A stretch of 33,273 nt of DNA. Origin: Candidatus Woesearchaeota archaeon. GTDB taxonomy: Archaea > Nanobdellota > Nanobdellia > Woesearchaeales > GW2011-AR4. Within the stretch, counting starts at the first letter, position 1; each line of letters opens with the position of its first letter. Position numbers and translations under genes: made by a program. Location of the stretch: assembly GCA_016185815.1 (NCBI GenBank), contig JACPMT010000053.1:1-33273 (forward strand). Reading direction: 5' to 3'. Positions 24,235 to 32,800 of this stretch are shown here, in pieces. The notes beneath the pieces are model-generated. The model worked only from the letters and a program-made list of their open reading frames with translations, searched no databases and was not told the origin of the DNA.

Positions 24235-24256
24235 AGGCAATAAGTAGGTTTAAGGG

Positions 24257-24267
24257 ATTTAAAAAGG
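24257..24267 (-). promoter_or_regulatory. 5S rRNA promoter TATA box
   Basis: Read on the minus strand, CCTTTTTAAAT is centred about 27 nt upstream of the 5S 5' end, the normal archaeal distance. It lies in the 38-bp gap after the rqcH stop, so the 5S gene has its own promoter and need not depend on read-through. Confidence 0.6.
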
Positions 24268-24272
24268 TTTCT

Positions 24273-25385
24273 CTATATTTCTACAATAACCTTCCTCTCT
24301 TTTTCATTAATCTCTTTTATTGTTTTGTGATTCTTTAATTTCTCCTTGATATCTTTCCATGAATGCTTTTTTGAGGCGTTGTTCAGCTCATCAATAACTT
24401 CCTTTATTAATTGATAGTTATGGTAAATCAATTCGCCTTTCTGCCTTGATTCATGCTCTTCCTTTCTAAGTTCTTCTATTGTCTTCTGTTGGTTTTCAGT
24501 TATCCTCTGCAATTCTTTTAATTTTCTGTCAAAGGCTGTTTCTTTCACCTCTTTGAATTGCGAATAAAAATAGCTTAATGCCTCGCTGAATGCATTGAAT
24601 TTCTGTTTTTTATTGTTTTTATAAAATTCCAAATCAAATGGAGCTACATCAATAACATTATTATTCTCATCGAAAACAACAAAAGCGTCAATTTTTTTAT
24701 TTATTATTTTTTTGAGTGAATTTGTGATTGATTGCGCTTGTTTTTCGTCAATGTTTTTTGGATTAATTGTCTTATCTGTGTTCGATAATAAACATACTTC
24801 TTCAGAATACAAGCCACCTAATCCCAATTCTGTCGCCAATGACGTTACAAGCGAGTCTTTTTTTGAATTTTTAGATAATTCTTCCAGTTGCTTTTCACTG
24901 ATTTCAAAAATGTTGTAGTTTGAGATTGGATACGAGTATTTCAGTTTCGGCTTTATGCTTCTCTCCCTGAAATCATGGCGCTCAAGGGCATTGATAATTA
25001 CATCATGCTCGTTGCACAGGATTGCATTGCCCTTGCCGAACAATTCAATATAAAGGTGTTTTTCATCGTCTTTAACCTTGAATGACAGTTTTATTATTCT
25101 CTCAGGCTCCAGTTGCCTGATATCAGTTAAAAAGTAACCATCAATATGCTTCCTTAGCAGCATTCCAAACCCCAGAATTTCGCCATATGCTTCTTTTTCC
25201 TCAGCAAGATAAAGGCACTGCCCTATATTGATTTTTAGTATTTTTTTGCCGGCATTTGCCTTGTACAAGCTAAAGACAATCAGGTTTGCCTCAGGCTGGT
25301 ATATCTTGTCTATTCTTGAGTCCTTCAGGGCCTGCAATTCTTTTACCAGATAATGCAGGTCTATTGATGACAGCTGTTTTTTCAT
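24273..25385 (-). CDS. rqcH: RqcH/NEMF-family protein lacking the C-terminal NFACT-R domain
   Basis: 370 aa. The NFACT-N domain opens with MKKQLSSIDLHYLVKELQAL and continues through FGMLLRKHIDGYFLTDIRQ; a helical middle and a long coiled coil (about 275-345, FDRKLKELQRITENQQKTIE) follow. It ends at KERKVIVEI, just where the NFACT-R domain would start; archaeal homologues are usually about 650 aa. The Asp-Arg pair important for tRNA handling in RqcH appears as Glu95-Arg96 (QLEPERI). Full-length family members work on stalled 50S subunits and add C-terminal tails to nascent chains. This copy may be split, reduced or specialised. Its ATG overlaps the stop of the upstream gene (ATGA). Confidence 0.85.
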   Translation of the reverse strand: MKKQLSSIDLHYLVKELQALKDSRIDKIYQPEANLIVFSLYKANAGKKILKINIGQCLYLAEEKEAYGEILGFGMLLRKHIDGYFLTDIRQLEPERIIKLSFKVKDDEKHLYIELFGKGNAILCNEHDVIINALERHDFRERSIKPKLKYSYPISNYNIFEISEKQLEELSKNSKKDSLVTSLATELGLGGLYSEEVCLLSNTDKTINPKNIDEKQAQSITNSLKKIINKKIDAFVVFDENNNVIDVAPFDLEFYKNNKKQKFNAFSEALSYFYSQFKEVKETAFDRKLKELQRITENQQKTIEELRKEEHESRQKGELIYHNYQLIKEVIDELNNASKKHSWKDIKEKLKNHKTIKEINEKERKVIVEI

Positions 25386-25747
25386 GCTTTCTCCAAAACA
25401 ATTAAATCAGAATTCTTAACAGACTTGAAAATCTTTGCATTTTTTACATTCCCAAAAACATTGACTTTGGAGGCAGCCCTGATTTCATCTCCTTTAGAGG
25501 CTGGGGTTCTGCCAAAGAATATGCAAAAGCATGAGCCTTCAGGCCAGTAAGCAACATCTCCTTCTGAAACAACTTCTTTTGCACCGTCTTCCAAATCCAG
25601 ATTTACAGGAATCACAAAATAAATCTCGTCACCCCATCTGTTTGCAGCCCCTTCTATTGGCAGAGCATCATATACAGCTTTGGCTGTTGCTGTGTTTTTA
25701 AGCTCTGCAACAGCAGAAATATCTCCAGAAGTGATTTTGACTTTCAT
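25382..25747 (-). CDS. Cyclophilin-like fold protein (TM1367-type)
   Basis: 121 aa from the ATG at 25747 (MKVKITSGDISAVAEL). An upstream in-frame ATG would add an unlikely MLALIVCRTFGLAYSF segment not seen in the family. Typical features are AKAVYDALPIEGAANRWGDE, IYFVIPV, then VVSEGDVAYWPEGSCFCIFF, GRTPAS and VNVFGNV, matching small archaeal and bacterial cyclophilin-like proteins. These have the cyclophilin barrel but usually lack the proline isomerase active site; their role is not established. It is cotranscribed with rqcH by a 4-bp overlap. Confidence 0.8.
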   Translation of the reverse strand: MKVKITSGDISAVAELKNTATAKAVYDALPIEGAANRWGDEIYFVIPVNLDLEDGAKEVVSEGDVAYWPEGSCFCIFFGRTPASKGDEIRAASKVNVFGNVKNAKIFKSVKNSDLIVLEKA

Positions 25748-25860
25748 TTTATTGAATGAATAGGCGAGCCCGAATGTGCGGCAGACAATGAGGGCGAGCA
25801 CTAAATATTGTTGCGAAGCAACGGATTGAAATTGTGTATTATCTTAATGCTTATTAATTA

Positions 25861-27045
25861 TCAGATTTCTTCTTCATTTTCCATCCTGACAGCCTTCTGC
25901 TTCACCCATTTTTCAATCCTGTCCAGGCCCCTTTCAATCTCATGTATGGAAGTCGCATAGCTAAGCCTTACATGCCTGTCGCTTCCAAATGCGATTCCGG
26001 GCACTACTGCAACCAATGCTTCGTCAAGCAGCTTCGATGCAAATTCCATTGAGGACATTCCAGTTTCGCTTATGTCAGGAAAAGCGTAAAATGCGCCTTC
26101 AGGCTCGACACAAGAAATTCCATCAATCTCGTTCAATCTTTTGTGGATGAATCTTCTTCTTTCATCAAAAGCATGCACCATCTGTTTCACGCTGTCTTGG
26201 GGACCGTTCAAGGCTTCCAATGCAGCATACTGCGCAATTGAACTTGGATTGCTTGTGGAATGGCTCTGCAAGTTGTCCATTGCCTTAATGATTTCTTTTG
26301 GGCCTGCTGTGTAGCCAATTCTCCATCCGGTCATTGCGTAAGTCTTAGAGACAGAGTTTGAAGTTATTGCCAGATTTTTTATTTCGGCATTTAAAGACGC
26401 AATGCTTAGATGCTCTTTACCTCCATAGATAAAATGCTCGTAGACTTCGTCAGAAAGCACATAAAAATTGTGCTCAGTAGCCAAATCAGCTATTTTTTTT
26501 ATTTCAGCAGGCTCAACGATTGCCCCGCTTGGGTTGCTTGGAGAGTTCAGAATAAGCATTTTTGTCTTTGGAGTTATCTTTTCCTCTACCATTTTTGCAG
26601 TGAGCTTGAACTTGTCATCGGTTTTGCAGAAAACAGCATTTGCTTCTGCTATCTTTATCATCTCCTCATAGCTTACCCAGTACGGGGACGGAAGGATTGC
26701 CTCGTCTCCCTTGTCAAGGACAGCCATTGCAATGTTGAAAAGCGAATGCTTGCCTCCGCAGCTTACCAATATTTCAGAAACATCATAATCTATATTATTC
26801 TCCATCCTGAGCTTGTCAGCAACAGCCTTTTTGAGCTCTGGGATGCCTCCAACCGGCGTATATCTTGTAAAATTATTGTCTATTGCTTTCTTCGCAGCCA
26901 ACTTTATGTTTTCCGGAGTGTTGAAATCAGGCTCCCCTGCCCCGAAAATCACAACATCCCTGCCTTCCTTCTTGAGCTGCTTGGCTTTTGCATCAATTGC
27001 AAGAGTCGCGCTTGGCGCTATTCCCTTAACCCTTTGAGACAGCAT
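25861..27045 (-). CDS. Class I/II aminotransferase (aspartate aminotransferase type)
   Basis: 394 aa, full length. Family blocks are FGAGEPDFNTPENIKLAAKK, RYTPVGGIPELKKAVADKL, the SPYWVSYEEM segment, NSPSNPSGAIVEPAE, SDEVYEHFIYGG, the PLP lysine in SNSVSKTYAMTGWRIGY and the C-terminal VRLSYATS arginine. This is the Igamma aspartate aminotransferase pattern; the exact amino donor cannot be read from sequence. The ATG directly follows the TAA of the AK6 gene with no spacer, so the two are coupled. Confidence 0.92.
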   Translation of the reverse strand: MLSQRVKGIAPSATLAIDAKAKQLKKEGRDVVIFGAGEPDFNTPENIKLAAKKAIDNNFTRYTPVGGIPELKKAVADKLRMENNIDYDVSEILVSCGGKHSLFNIAMAVLDKGDEAILPSPYWVSYEEMIKIAEANAVFCKTDDKFKLTAKMVEEKITPKTKMLILNSPSNPSGAIVEPAEIKKIADLATEHNFYVLSDEVYEHFIYGGKEHLSIASLNAEIKNLAITSNSVSKTYAMTGWRIGYTAGPKEIIKAMDNLQSHSTSNPSSIAQYAALEALNGPQDSVKQMVHAFDERRRFIHKRLNEIDGISCVEPEGAFYAFPDISETGMSSMEFASKLLDEALVAVVPGIAFGSDRHVRLSYATSIHEIERGLDRIEKWVKQKAVRMENEEEI

Positions 27046-27621
27046 TTAACCACCCAGCTTATGGATTAAGCTATTGATATTAAAACCTTTTGTTGTGTCA
27101 ATAACCAGAACTTCATGTTTTTGATGCAGTGCCTCGTTATAGCAGATGTCAAATATCTCAGCCTGCAGGTTTTCTTTTATTTTATCTTTGTAGAATCTTT
27201 TCTTTTTTAATCTTTTATTTAATTCATCAATGCCGCATTTGGTTACAATGCACAAATCGATATATTTTTTAGGAAGATAGTGGGATAGGTGCGAGTCAAT
27301 GATTATTCCCTTATATTTTTTAATTTGATTTTTAGTAATGTTTAATTTATTTAATGTTTTTTTGGATGTTTGCCTTGACAATAGGGCATCACCAATAAAA
27401 TTATATTTTTTAAAAAAAAGAATGATTTTTATCAGCTTTTTATTCAATTTTGCGATGTCAACAACCTTTGTTTTTCTTTTTCTGTCATAGCCTTCAACAA
27501 GCTTATACCTGGAAATAATATTATTTACATCAATATAATAATAATCCAATTCTTTAGCTAGTTTTTTTGATAATGTCGTCTTGCCAGTGCCCGGGGTTCC
27601 ACTAACGCATATGACTTTCAT
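27046..27621 (-). CDS. AK6/Fap7-type adenylate kinase
   Basis: 191 aa from the ATG at 27621, which puts the Walker A loop at the very start (MKVICVSGTPGTGKTTLSKK) as in the family. A 13-residue upstream extension (MNIFKYVAHCLIS) is possible but would cross the promoter. Other signs are the DVNNIISRYKLVEGYD segment, the IIIDSHLSHYLP Walker B-like strand and LKKKRFYKDKIKENLQAEIF. Homologues (yeast Fap7, human AK6) have AMP kinase activity and help mature the small ribosomal subunit. It heads a minus-strand cluster with the aminotransferase. The shared TATA palindrome lies 27 bp upstream, so the transcript is probably leaderless. Confidence 0.85.
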   Translation of the reverse strand: MKVICVSGTPGTGKTTLSKKLAKELDYYYIDVNNIISRYKLVEGYDRKRKTKVVDIAKLNKKLIKIILFFKKYNFIGDALLSRQTSKKTLNKLNITKNQIKKYKGIIIDSHLSHYLPKKYIDLCIVTKCGIDELNKRLKKKRFYKDKIKENLQAEIFDICYNEALHQKHEVLVIDTTKGFNINSLIHKLGG

Positions 27622-27642
27622 ACTAATAAGGCAATGTGCAAC

Positions 27643-27654
27643 ATATTTAAATAT
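27643..27654. promoter_or_regulatory. Bidirectional palindromic TATA promoter
   Basis: ATATTTAAATAT is a perfect palindrome between the divergent AK6 and YjbQ genes. Its centre is 27-28 bp from the AK6 start at 27621 and 26-27 bp from the YjbQ ATG at 27675. One element can thus direct leaderless transcription both ways, and it supports both of these starts over their upstream alternatives. Confidence 0.55.
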
Positions 27655-27674
27655 ATTCAATTACCATGAGACTT

Positions 27675-28085
27675 ATGCAGGAAGAATTTACAATATCAAC
27701 AAATAAAAAGCAGGAATTGATAGATATAACCGACAGAATAAACTCAATAATAAGAAAATCGAAAATAAAAAATGGCTTGTGCAATGTCTTTGCAGCCCAT
27801 GCGACAGCAGCAATTATTATAAACGAGAACTACGACCCGAACATTTGCCTGGATTTGATTGATGCACTAAACAAGCTTGTCCCAAGCGGAGTCTGGAGGC
27901 ATGACAAAATTGATGGAAATGCTGATTCGCATATTAAATACGCAATTTTGGGCCCTAGCGAAACTATACCTATAAAAAATGGCAAGCTTGATCTGGGAAG
28001 GTGGCAAAGCGTGATGTTTGCAGAATTGGACGGCCCGAGAAGCAATAGAAAAATTATAGTGACTGCACTGGGTGATAAGGATTAA
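27675..28085 (+). CDS. yjbQ: YjbQ/UPF0047 family protein
   Basis: 136 aa from the ATG at 27675 (MQEEFTISTNKKQELIDITD); the ATG at 27666 would add MRL and is also possible. Family signatures are GLCNVFAAHATAAIIINENY, then WRHDKIDGNADSHIKYAILG with its conserved His and Asp residues, and LDLGRWQSVMFAELDGPRSN near the end. The family is widespread in archaea and bacteria; E. coli YjbQ shows weak thiamine-phosphate synthase activity, and the physiological role is unsettled. Its stop overlaps the MBF1 gene by 14 bp. Confidence 0.9.
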   Translation: MQEEFTISTNKKQELIDITDRINSIIRKSKIKNGLCNVFAAHATAAIIINENYDPNICLDLIDALNKLVPSGVWRHDKIDGNADSHIKYAILGPSETIPIKNGKLDLGRWQSVMFAELDGPRSNRKIIVTALGDKD

Positions 28086-28545
28086 CTGCGACTTGTGCGG
28101 CAAAGCAAGTGAAAGTTTAAACAGGACGCTGATTGAGGGCGTTGAACTGGATGTATGCTCTGAATGCAGCAGATTTGGGAAGATAATCTCGCCTGTCAGG
28201 CGGCTTTCTCCAAAGGAACAGCACAAGCAATTCCTAAGGAAATCAGAACCGCAGAAAGAAGAGAAAATAGAGCTTCTTGTTGAAAATTACGCTGAAATAA
28301 TAAAAAAGAAGCGCGAATCAATGGGACTGACGCAAAAAGAGTTTGCAAGCAGGGTAAATGAAAAGGAATCCGCAATGCACAAGATCGAGACAGGAATGTT
28401 CAACCCCACTCTGCCTTTGGCGAAAAAGCTTGAAAAGGCATTGGGCATAAAGATTGTTGAAGAGCACGAGGAAAGGCACGAGAAACCAAGCAAGAGCCGA
28501 ATGATGGGGTTTACGCTAGGAGACTTCATCAAAATAAAGAAGTAG
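28072..28545 (+). CDS. mbf1: Archaeal multiprotein bridging factor 1 (aMBF1)
   Basis: 157 aa with a GTG start inside the end of yjbQ. An N-terminal zinc ribbon has two CxxC pairs (CDLCGK and CSECSR, residues 6-9 and 28-31). The C-terminal helix-turn-helix covers about 72-130 (KRESMGLTQKEFASRVNEKE, then ESAMHKIETGMFNPT), ending in a basic tail. This is the archaeal MBF1 architecture. In eukaryotes the homologue bridges TBP and activators; archaeal MBF1 is linked to the ribosome and translation. It converges with the glycosyltransferase gene, and their ends overlap by 17 bp. Confidence 0.93.
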   Translation: MIRINCDLCGKASESLNRTLIEGVELDVCSECSRFGKIISPVRRLSPKEQHKQFLRKSEPQKEEKIELLVENYAEIIKKKRESMGLTQKEFASRVNEKESAMHKIETGMFNPTLPLAKKLEKALGIKIVEEHEERHEKPSKSRMMGFTLGDFIKIKK

Positions 28546-29926
28546 CCTTTCTGTATATCTCATACCTGCAGGAGTTTATTCCTTTTTCATAGATCTTTCT
28601 GAATTTAGAGACTGCATTGTAAAGAATTTCCCTGCTCTCGCCGCACAAAGGATCGGCCTCTGCAGGGGGGCACGGGATATCGCAACTGTTGAACAAGACA
28701 ATATCCACATTATTTTTGTTTTTATTGATAAAATCAATCAGTTTTTCAGAGGAATAGAAATAAAGCAGCCCGCCAATTTTTTGACCGGAATAAAGCGCGT
28801 ACAGCGGATTTGTAGTCCATACATTCCCATTATTGTTTTTTAGATAATCCTGGAAATACAAGAATCCCTCGTCATTCCGCTGATAAGTATACCGGACAGC
28901 GTCATTAAAAGACATGAATGTTGTGGCTGTCCACGCCGCTAGGACCAAAATAAAAAAGGCTGACGCCAGTTTTTTGTATTTTATCTTTCCATGAATCTTC
29001 ATCAGGCAGTAAGACAGAAGCAGGTATAAAAACGGCATGACAAGGATGGCATACCTCATGTCCTTGTTCTTGGCTATTGAGAAAATAAAAAGATATATTG
29101 CCGGTATGAGAAAAACTGCAGTGAACCCCCGGTCTTTTCTGGGAAATAACGGGAGCGACAGCAGCAACACCAAAAAAAAATTCTCTTTAAGCAAGCCTTT
29201 GATGTAGAATGGGAATTCCTGGTAATGCGCCCAGGTTGTTGCTCTTGTCAAATGCGCCTGCACCTTAAATGGCTCAAACATGTCATTGTACAGGTAATAA
29301 TTAAGAATGAAATAAGGCAAAACAAGTATCAGAAATCCTGCAGCGCCGTAAAATAGTTTTTTGGCAGACTTGGGTTTCCTGTGTATGGATATTATGAAAA
29401 TTATCCCAAGACCTATCAAAGTAAAAAATTGAAAAAAGCGAGTCATTACGGCAATGCCTGCTGCCAGTCCCATAAAAAAGAATTTATTCTCCATAAAGAA
29501 GTACAAAGCCAGCAATAAAAATAACATGGAAGGTATTTCTGTCAGTATGTTCGGGCTGAAAAAAAGGAAATTGTACGAAAATGCAGTGAAAAACGCAGCC
29601 AATAAGCCTATCTTCTTAGAGAAAACCTTTAACCCGATTGCATATGTCATGCATATTACAAGAATTGCGAATATTATGGATACAAGCCTGGCAAAATACA
29701 CAGCATCAAAGCCAAGTTTCCAGCCAATGCCAAGGATAAAAGGCAGTATCAATGGCCTTGATTCCTCCCATAAGCCGGATTTTCCAGATGAGAAGATATA
29801 TTTGCCCATGCCAATGTAAACAGAGGAATCCCACCAGACATCTTTATAGAAATTAAGAAAAACTGCATTCGCGCAAATAAAGGCAAGTATTACTATGATT
29901 ATGCCAATATTGCTCCTCAGCCTCAT
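28529..29926 (-). CDS. GT39/ArnT-like membrane glycosyltransferase
   Basis: 465 aa with about ten membrane segments. The first extracytoplasmic loop has the acidic motif typical of the PMT/ArnT (GT-C) fold, here DVWWDSSVYIGMGKYIFSSG, and the second loop carries NILTEIPSMLFLLLALYF. The C-terminal 120 residues form a soluble exported part with four or five cysteines (NSCDIPCPPAEADPLCGES; INSCRYEIY). These enzymes move a sugar from a polyprenyl-phosphate donor to a protein or lipid outside the cell. The acceptor is unknown; sequon-rich exported proteins of this window are one possibility. Confidence 0.85.
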   Translation of the reverse strand: MRLRSNIGIIIVILAFICANAVFLNFYKDVWWDSSVYIGMGKYIFSSGKSGLWEESRPLILPFILGIGWKLGFDAVYFARLVSIIFAILVICMTYAIGLKVFSKKIGLLAAFFTAFSYNFLFFSPNILTEIPSMLFLLLALYFFMENKFFFMGLAAGIAVMTRFFQFFTLIGLGIIFIISIHRKPKSAKKLFYGAAGFLILVLPYFILNYYLYNDMFEPFKVQAHLTRATTWAHYQEFPFYIKGLLKENFFLVLLLSLPLFPRKDRGFTAVFLIPAIYLFIFSIAKNKDMRYAILVMPFLYLLLSYCLMKIHGKIKYKKLASAFFILVLAAWTATTFMSFNDAVRYTYQRNDEGFLYFQDYLKNNNGNVWTTNPLYALYSGQKIGGLLYFYSSEKLIDFINKNKNNVDIVLFNSCDIPCPPAEADPLCGESREILYNAVSKFRKIYEKGINSCRYEIYRKATSLF

Positions 29927-29965
29927 TTTATTAAAAAAAGCACAAGAATAAATAATACTTTCTAA

Positions 29966-30151
29966 AGAGAATTTTGAAATACATAAATTTTGTCAAAATT
30001 CTCTAAGAGAACTTTGAGTGTCCTAAAAAATTGGTGACATGCGAGTGAGCTCGTTGCGAACTCGCTCACAACTACCTGCAATTTTTGGGAACCTGAAAAT
30101 CTTGGATTTTCATGTTAAAGTAATAAAATGGTAGGTTATTCAAAGTTCTCT
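29966..30151. repeat. Nested inverted-repeat element (MITE-like)
   Basis: A 186-bp element occupies most of a 231-bp gap. Four related 12-mers are present: AGAGAATTTTGA (29966-29977), its complement TCAAAATTCTCT (29993-30004), AGAGAACTTTGA (30006-30017) and the complement TCAAAGTTCTCT (30140-30151). The last pair would act as terminal repeats of about 146 bp. Inside, AAAAATTG (30026-30033) pairs with CAATTTTT (30079-30086), enclosing GAGTGAG (30043-30049) with CTCGCTC (30061-30067). A hairpin TGAAAATC/GATTTTCA lies at 30094-30112. It codes for nothing and ends 7 bp from the next stop codon. It could be a mobile miniature element or a structured transcript end. Confidence 0.6.
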
Positions 30152-30157
30152 AAAGAA

Positions 30158-31492
30158 TCAGTCTATCTTGTTTCCCTGCTTGCTTAGCATGTACCATTCC
30201 ATAGGCGTTTTGGCTATTGCCTTGAAAATGCCTACATTAACATAGTAAGTAACGACTAGCCCGTAGCTGAATGAAGATGCTATCATTGGCAAGGTTAGTT
30301 TTGTTTTATTTGATTTTTTCAATGCAACAATGCTTGCAAAAAGCAGTCCGCTTGTGAGCAGCACATTCCTAAGCAATTTATAGGCAAATTCACCCCACTT
30401 AATTGGTTCCGGGGCATGGGTTATAAAGCTTAGTGTGCCTGTTATAAACAACCCCGCTAATAAAACTGATATTAGGTATCCGCTTAGGAAAATGCTTTGC
30501 ATGTAAAATTTATCTGCAAGGTTAAGGTATTTGCTTTTTGTAATAGGCTTAAAATGGTTTTTCCATGAATAAATAACACCATAAGCCCACCTCATCTGCT
30601 GCCTGTATAAATCCTTAAGCGTGTACGGAACTTCGCCATCGCATTCCAAATCTTCCAAATATGTTATCTTGTAGCCGTTCTCCAGCAATCTTAATGAAAA
30701 TTCAATATCCTCTGTAAGGTTTCCTTCCTCCCATCTTCCCAGCTTTATCAGCGTTTCTTTTCTTACAGCCTCTGCAGAGCCGCACAAGAAGACCATTTTT
30801 CTCCTGTCATGGACAAACGGCATTGCGATGTGGTGGTATGTAGTGACTATTGTCGCCCCTAAAACAGATATCATATTTTGATGCAGATTAATGAAATTCC
30901 ATCTTGCCTGCACTCCAGCAACATTCTTGTCATTAATAAAAGGCTGCACTATTTTTTTCAGGAAATCCTGAGGAGGCACAAAATCTGAGTCAAAAATGAC
31001 TAGTATTTCGCCTTTAGAGTGCTTCAGCATATTGTTGAGGTTGCCTGGCTTGTAGCCTATGTTGCTTGCCCTCTTCACCAGCTTTATGCCATTCTGCTCC
31101 GCAAATTCTTTTAGCTGCTTTGATATCTCAGGATCACTGCTGTCGTCACCTATTATTATTTCGTACTTATCTTTTGGGTAATCAAAATGCAGACAGCTTT
31201 GGGCGCATCTTATCGCCACAAGCTCGTTAAAAGTGGGTATTTGTACGCTAACAGATGGCAGTTCCCCATCATGGCTTTCTTCGGTCTTGTGCTCACGCTT
31301 TCTGAAGATAGCATAAACTGACATTATAACATAGAGCAACGACATTAAAAACGCTATGAGAAGCAGCACATCAAACACTTTGTCAAATATACTATGCAGA
31401 ATGTCAAGTATTTTCCTGCCTATGACGTTGTACCACGAGAAAAAATTGATTATTAAATCCATATATTGCTGGAAAATTCCGGTTATTGCCAT
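30158..31492 (-). CDS. Membrane GT2 glycosyltransferase
   Basis: 444 aa. An N-terminal part with one or two membrane spans (about 30-63) precedes a GT-A catalytic domain: VQIPTFNE, the nucleotide-binding IIGDDSSD, DSDFVPPQDF (metal-binding D-x-D), the ED of LTEDIEFSLRLL and the acceptor/polymerase motif QQMRWAYG. Several C-terminal spans follow (about 330-440). The pattern is that of processive or lipid-linked GT2 enzymes such as cellulose or hyaluronan synthases, but those enzymes' chain-forming features cannot be confirmed. It starts 6 bp after the second GT2 gene, so the two form one unit. Confidence 0.9.
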   Translation of the reverse strand: MAITGIFQQYMDLIINFFSWYNVIGRKILDILHSIFDKVFDVLLLIAFLMSLLYVIMSVYAIFRKREHKTEESHDGELPSVSVQIPTFNELVAIRCAQSCLHFDYPKDKYEIIIGDDSSDPEISKQLKEFAEQNGIKLVKRASNIGYKPGNLNNMLKHSKGEILVIFDSDFVPPQDFLKKIVQPFINDKNVAGVQARWNFINLHQNMISVLGATIVTTYHHIAMPFVHDRRKMVFLCGSAEAVRKETLIKLGRWEEGNLTEDIEFSLRLLENGYKITYLEDLECDGEVPYTLKDLYRQQMRWAYGVIYSWKNHFKPITKSKYLNLADKFYMQSIFLSGYLISVLLAGLFITGTLSFITHAPEPIKWGEFAYKLLRNVLLTSGLLFASIVALKKSNKTKLTLPMIASSFSYGLVVTYYVNVGIFKAIAKTPMEWYMLSKQGNKID

Positions 31493-31498
31493 TTTACA

Positions 31499-32743
31499 TC
31501 ATTTTATATAAAAGCTCTTGGCCCAAAATCTGTGCCTTAACAGGCTGATTAAAATTATAATATTTAAAACTATTGTATATGGGAAGTAAAAAAAGATTGC
31601 AAAAATGTTCTTAAGGCCAATCCTGTCCTTAAAAATCACTACAGCCGCTACGCTAAGCACAGTTGTCATCACTCCCGATAAAACGCCAAAAATGCTGTAA
31701 ACCGAGATCCCGAAATCGGGTATTTTATAAAGGACATAAAACGGCCCCATCAGGCTGAACCACCTGAAAAAGTAGCTTATGGAGCTAAGCAGGCTTTGGG
31801 AGTTGTATGGAAGCCAATAATTTATCTGGTATATTATCAATGGCAAGGACAAAAATGCGTAGAAAGACCACCAAAAATGGGTTATATAAAGGAATATTAT
31901 TGACGGCGTTGACTTTCTTGAAAAGAGTTCCTTGTTTTTGACTATGGCCTGCAGGGTGCCCATCCACCACCTAACGCGCTGCCTGTAAAGCTCCTTGAAC
32001 CTGCTTGGGACGATAGTGCTGCCAAACGCTGCAGAAACAATAACAGTTTTATAACCGGCTTTTTTCAACTCCAGTGCAATATCTATGTCCTCTGCAAGGG
32101 TATCTTTTTTGAAATAGCCGATCTTTTTTAAGGCTGTTTTCCTGTAGCATGCCAATGAGCCTGCAATCCATATCCCGCTTTTGAAAACAGCTGAAAAGCT
32201 GTTTCTTATCAGGTTGCTAAAGTGGTACTCAATGTTTTGAAACAAGCCCAGGATTGATTTATTGTTTTTTACTGTGTTGTTTCCTGTAGTTGCGCCAATG
32301 TCTTTGGCCGAGAATGGCTTTACAAGCTCTCTGATGCAGTTTTTATCCAAGGTTGTGTCTGCATCAAGCGTTATTACAAATTCATTGGAGGAATTCAGCG
32401 CTCCAAGGTTCAAAGCCTCTACTTTGCCAAGATGATTTTGACTCAATGTCTTTATTTTTTTGTACGCCTTCAAAATACTTGGCGTGCTGTCTGTTGAGCC
32501 GTCATCAACAACAATAACTTCAATCTTGTTTTTCGGGTAATTTGAGCTGAAGATGGAGTCCAGGCATGCTTTTATGCCGTATTCCTCATTGTATGCTGGG
32601 ATGACGATGCTGACTTTTGGCTCAGAGAAATTATCTTCCTTCTTTAAAAATCTGGAGATTATGAATATGGCAAATATAAAGGTTAAAAGTGAAAAAACAA
32701 TCCCAAAAAGTACACTGGACATCAGCATTATTGCATCTTTCAT
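31499..32743 (-). CDS. Membrane GT2 glycosyltransferase
   Basis: 414 aa, similar in plan to its neighbour but diverged. One N-terminal span (about 5-30), then VSIVIPAYNEE, VIVVDDGSTDSTP, TLDADTTLD, the LAEDIDIALELKKAG catalytic segment and RQRVRWWMG, followed by four or five spans. All catalytic Asp and the QxxRW motif are present. It is the first gene of the pair. The two enzymes may add successive sugars to one surface polymer. A TATA-like TTTTAAATATTT lies at 32775-32786. Confidence 0.9.
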   Translation of the reverse strand: MKDAIMLMSSVLFGIVFSLLTFIFAIFIISRFLKKEDNFSEPKVSIVIPAYNEEYGIKACLDSIFSSNYPKNKIEVIVVDDGSTDSTPSILKAYKKIKTLSQNHLGKVEALNLGALNSSNEFVITLDADTTLDKNCIRELVKPFSAKDIGATTGNNTVKNNKSILGLFQNIEYHFSNLIRNSFSAVFKSGIWIAGSLACYRKTALKKIGYFKKDTLAEDIDIALELKKAGYKTVIVSAAFGSTIVPSRFKELYRQRVRWWMGTLQAIVKNKELFSRKSTPSIIFLYITHFWWSFYAFLSLPLIIYQINYWLPYNSQSLLSSISYFFRWFSLMGPFYVLYKIPDFGISVYSIFGVLSGVMTTVLSVAAVVIFKDRIGLKNIFAIFFYFPYTIVLNIIILISLLRHRFWAKSFYIK

Positions 32744-32800
32744 ATCATTAAATAAGAATATATAAGACGAGTGCTTTTAAATATTTCTATGGAATTGCTG

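Noticed and set aside
25805..25832. CRISPR-like sequence with GTTGCGAAGCAAC followed by GGATTGAAAT
   Set aside because: It resembles a CRISPR repeat with a hairpin and an ATTGAAA end, but there is a single copy and no spacer array or cas gene.
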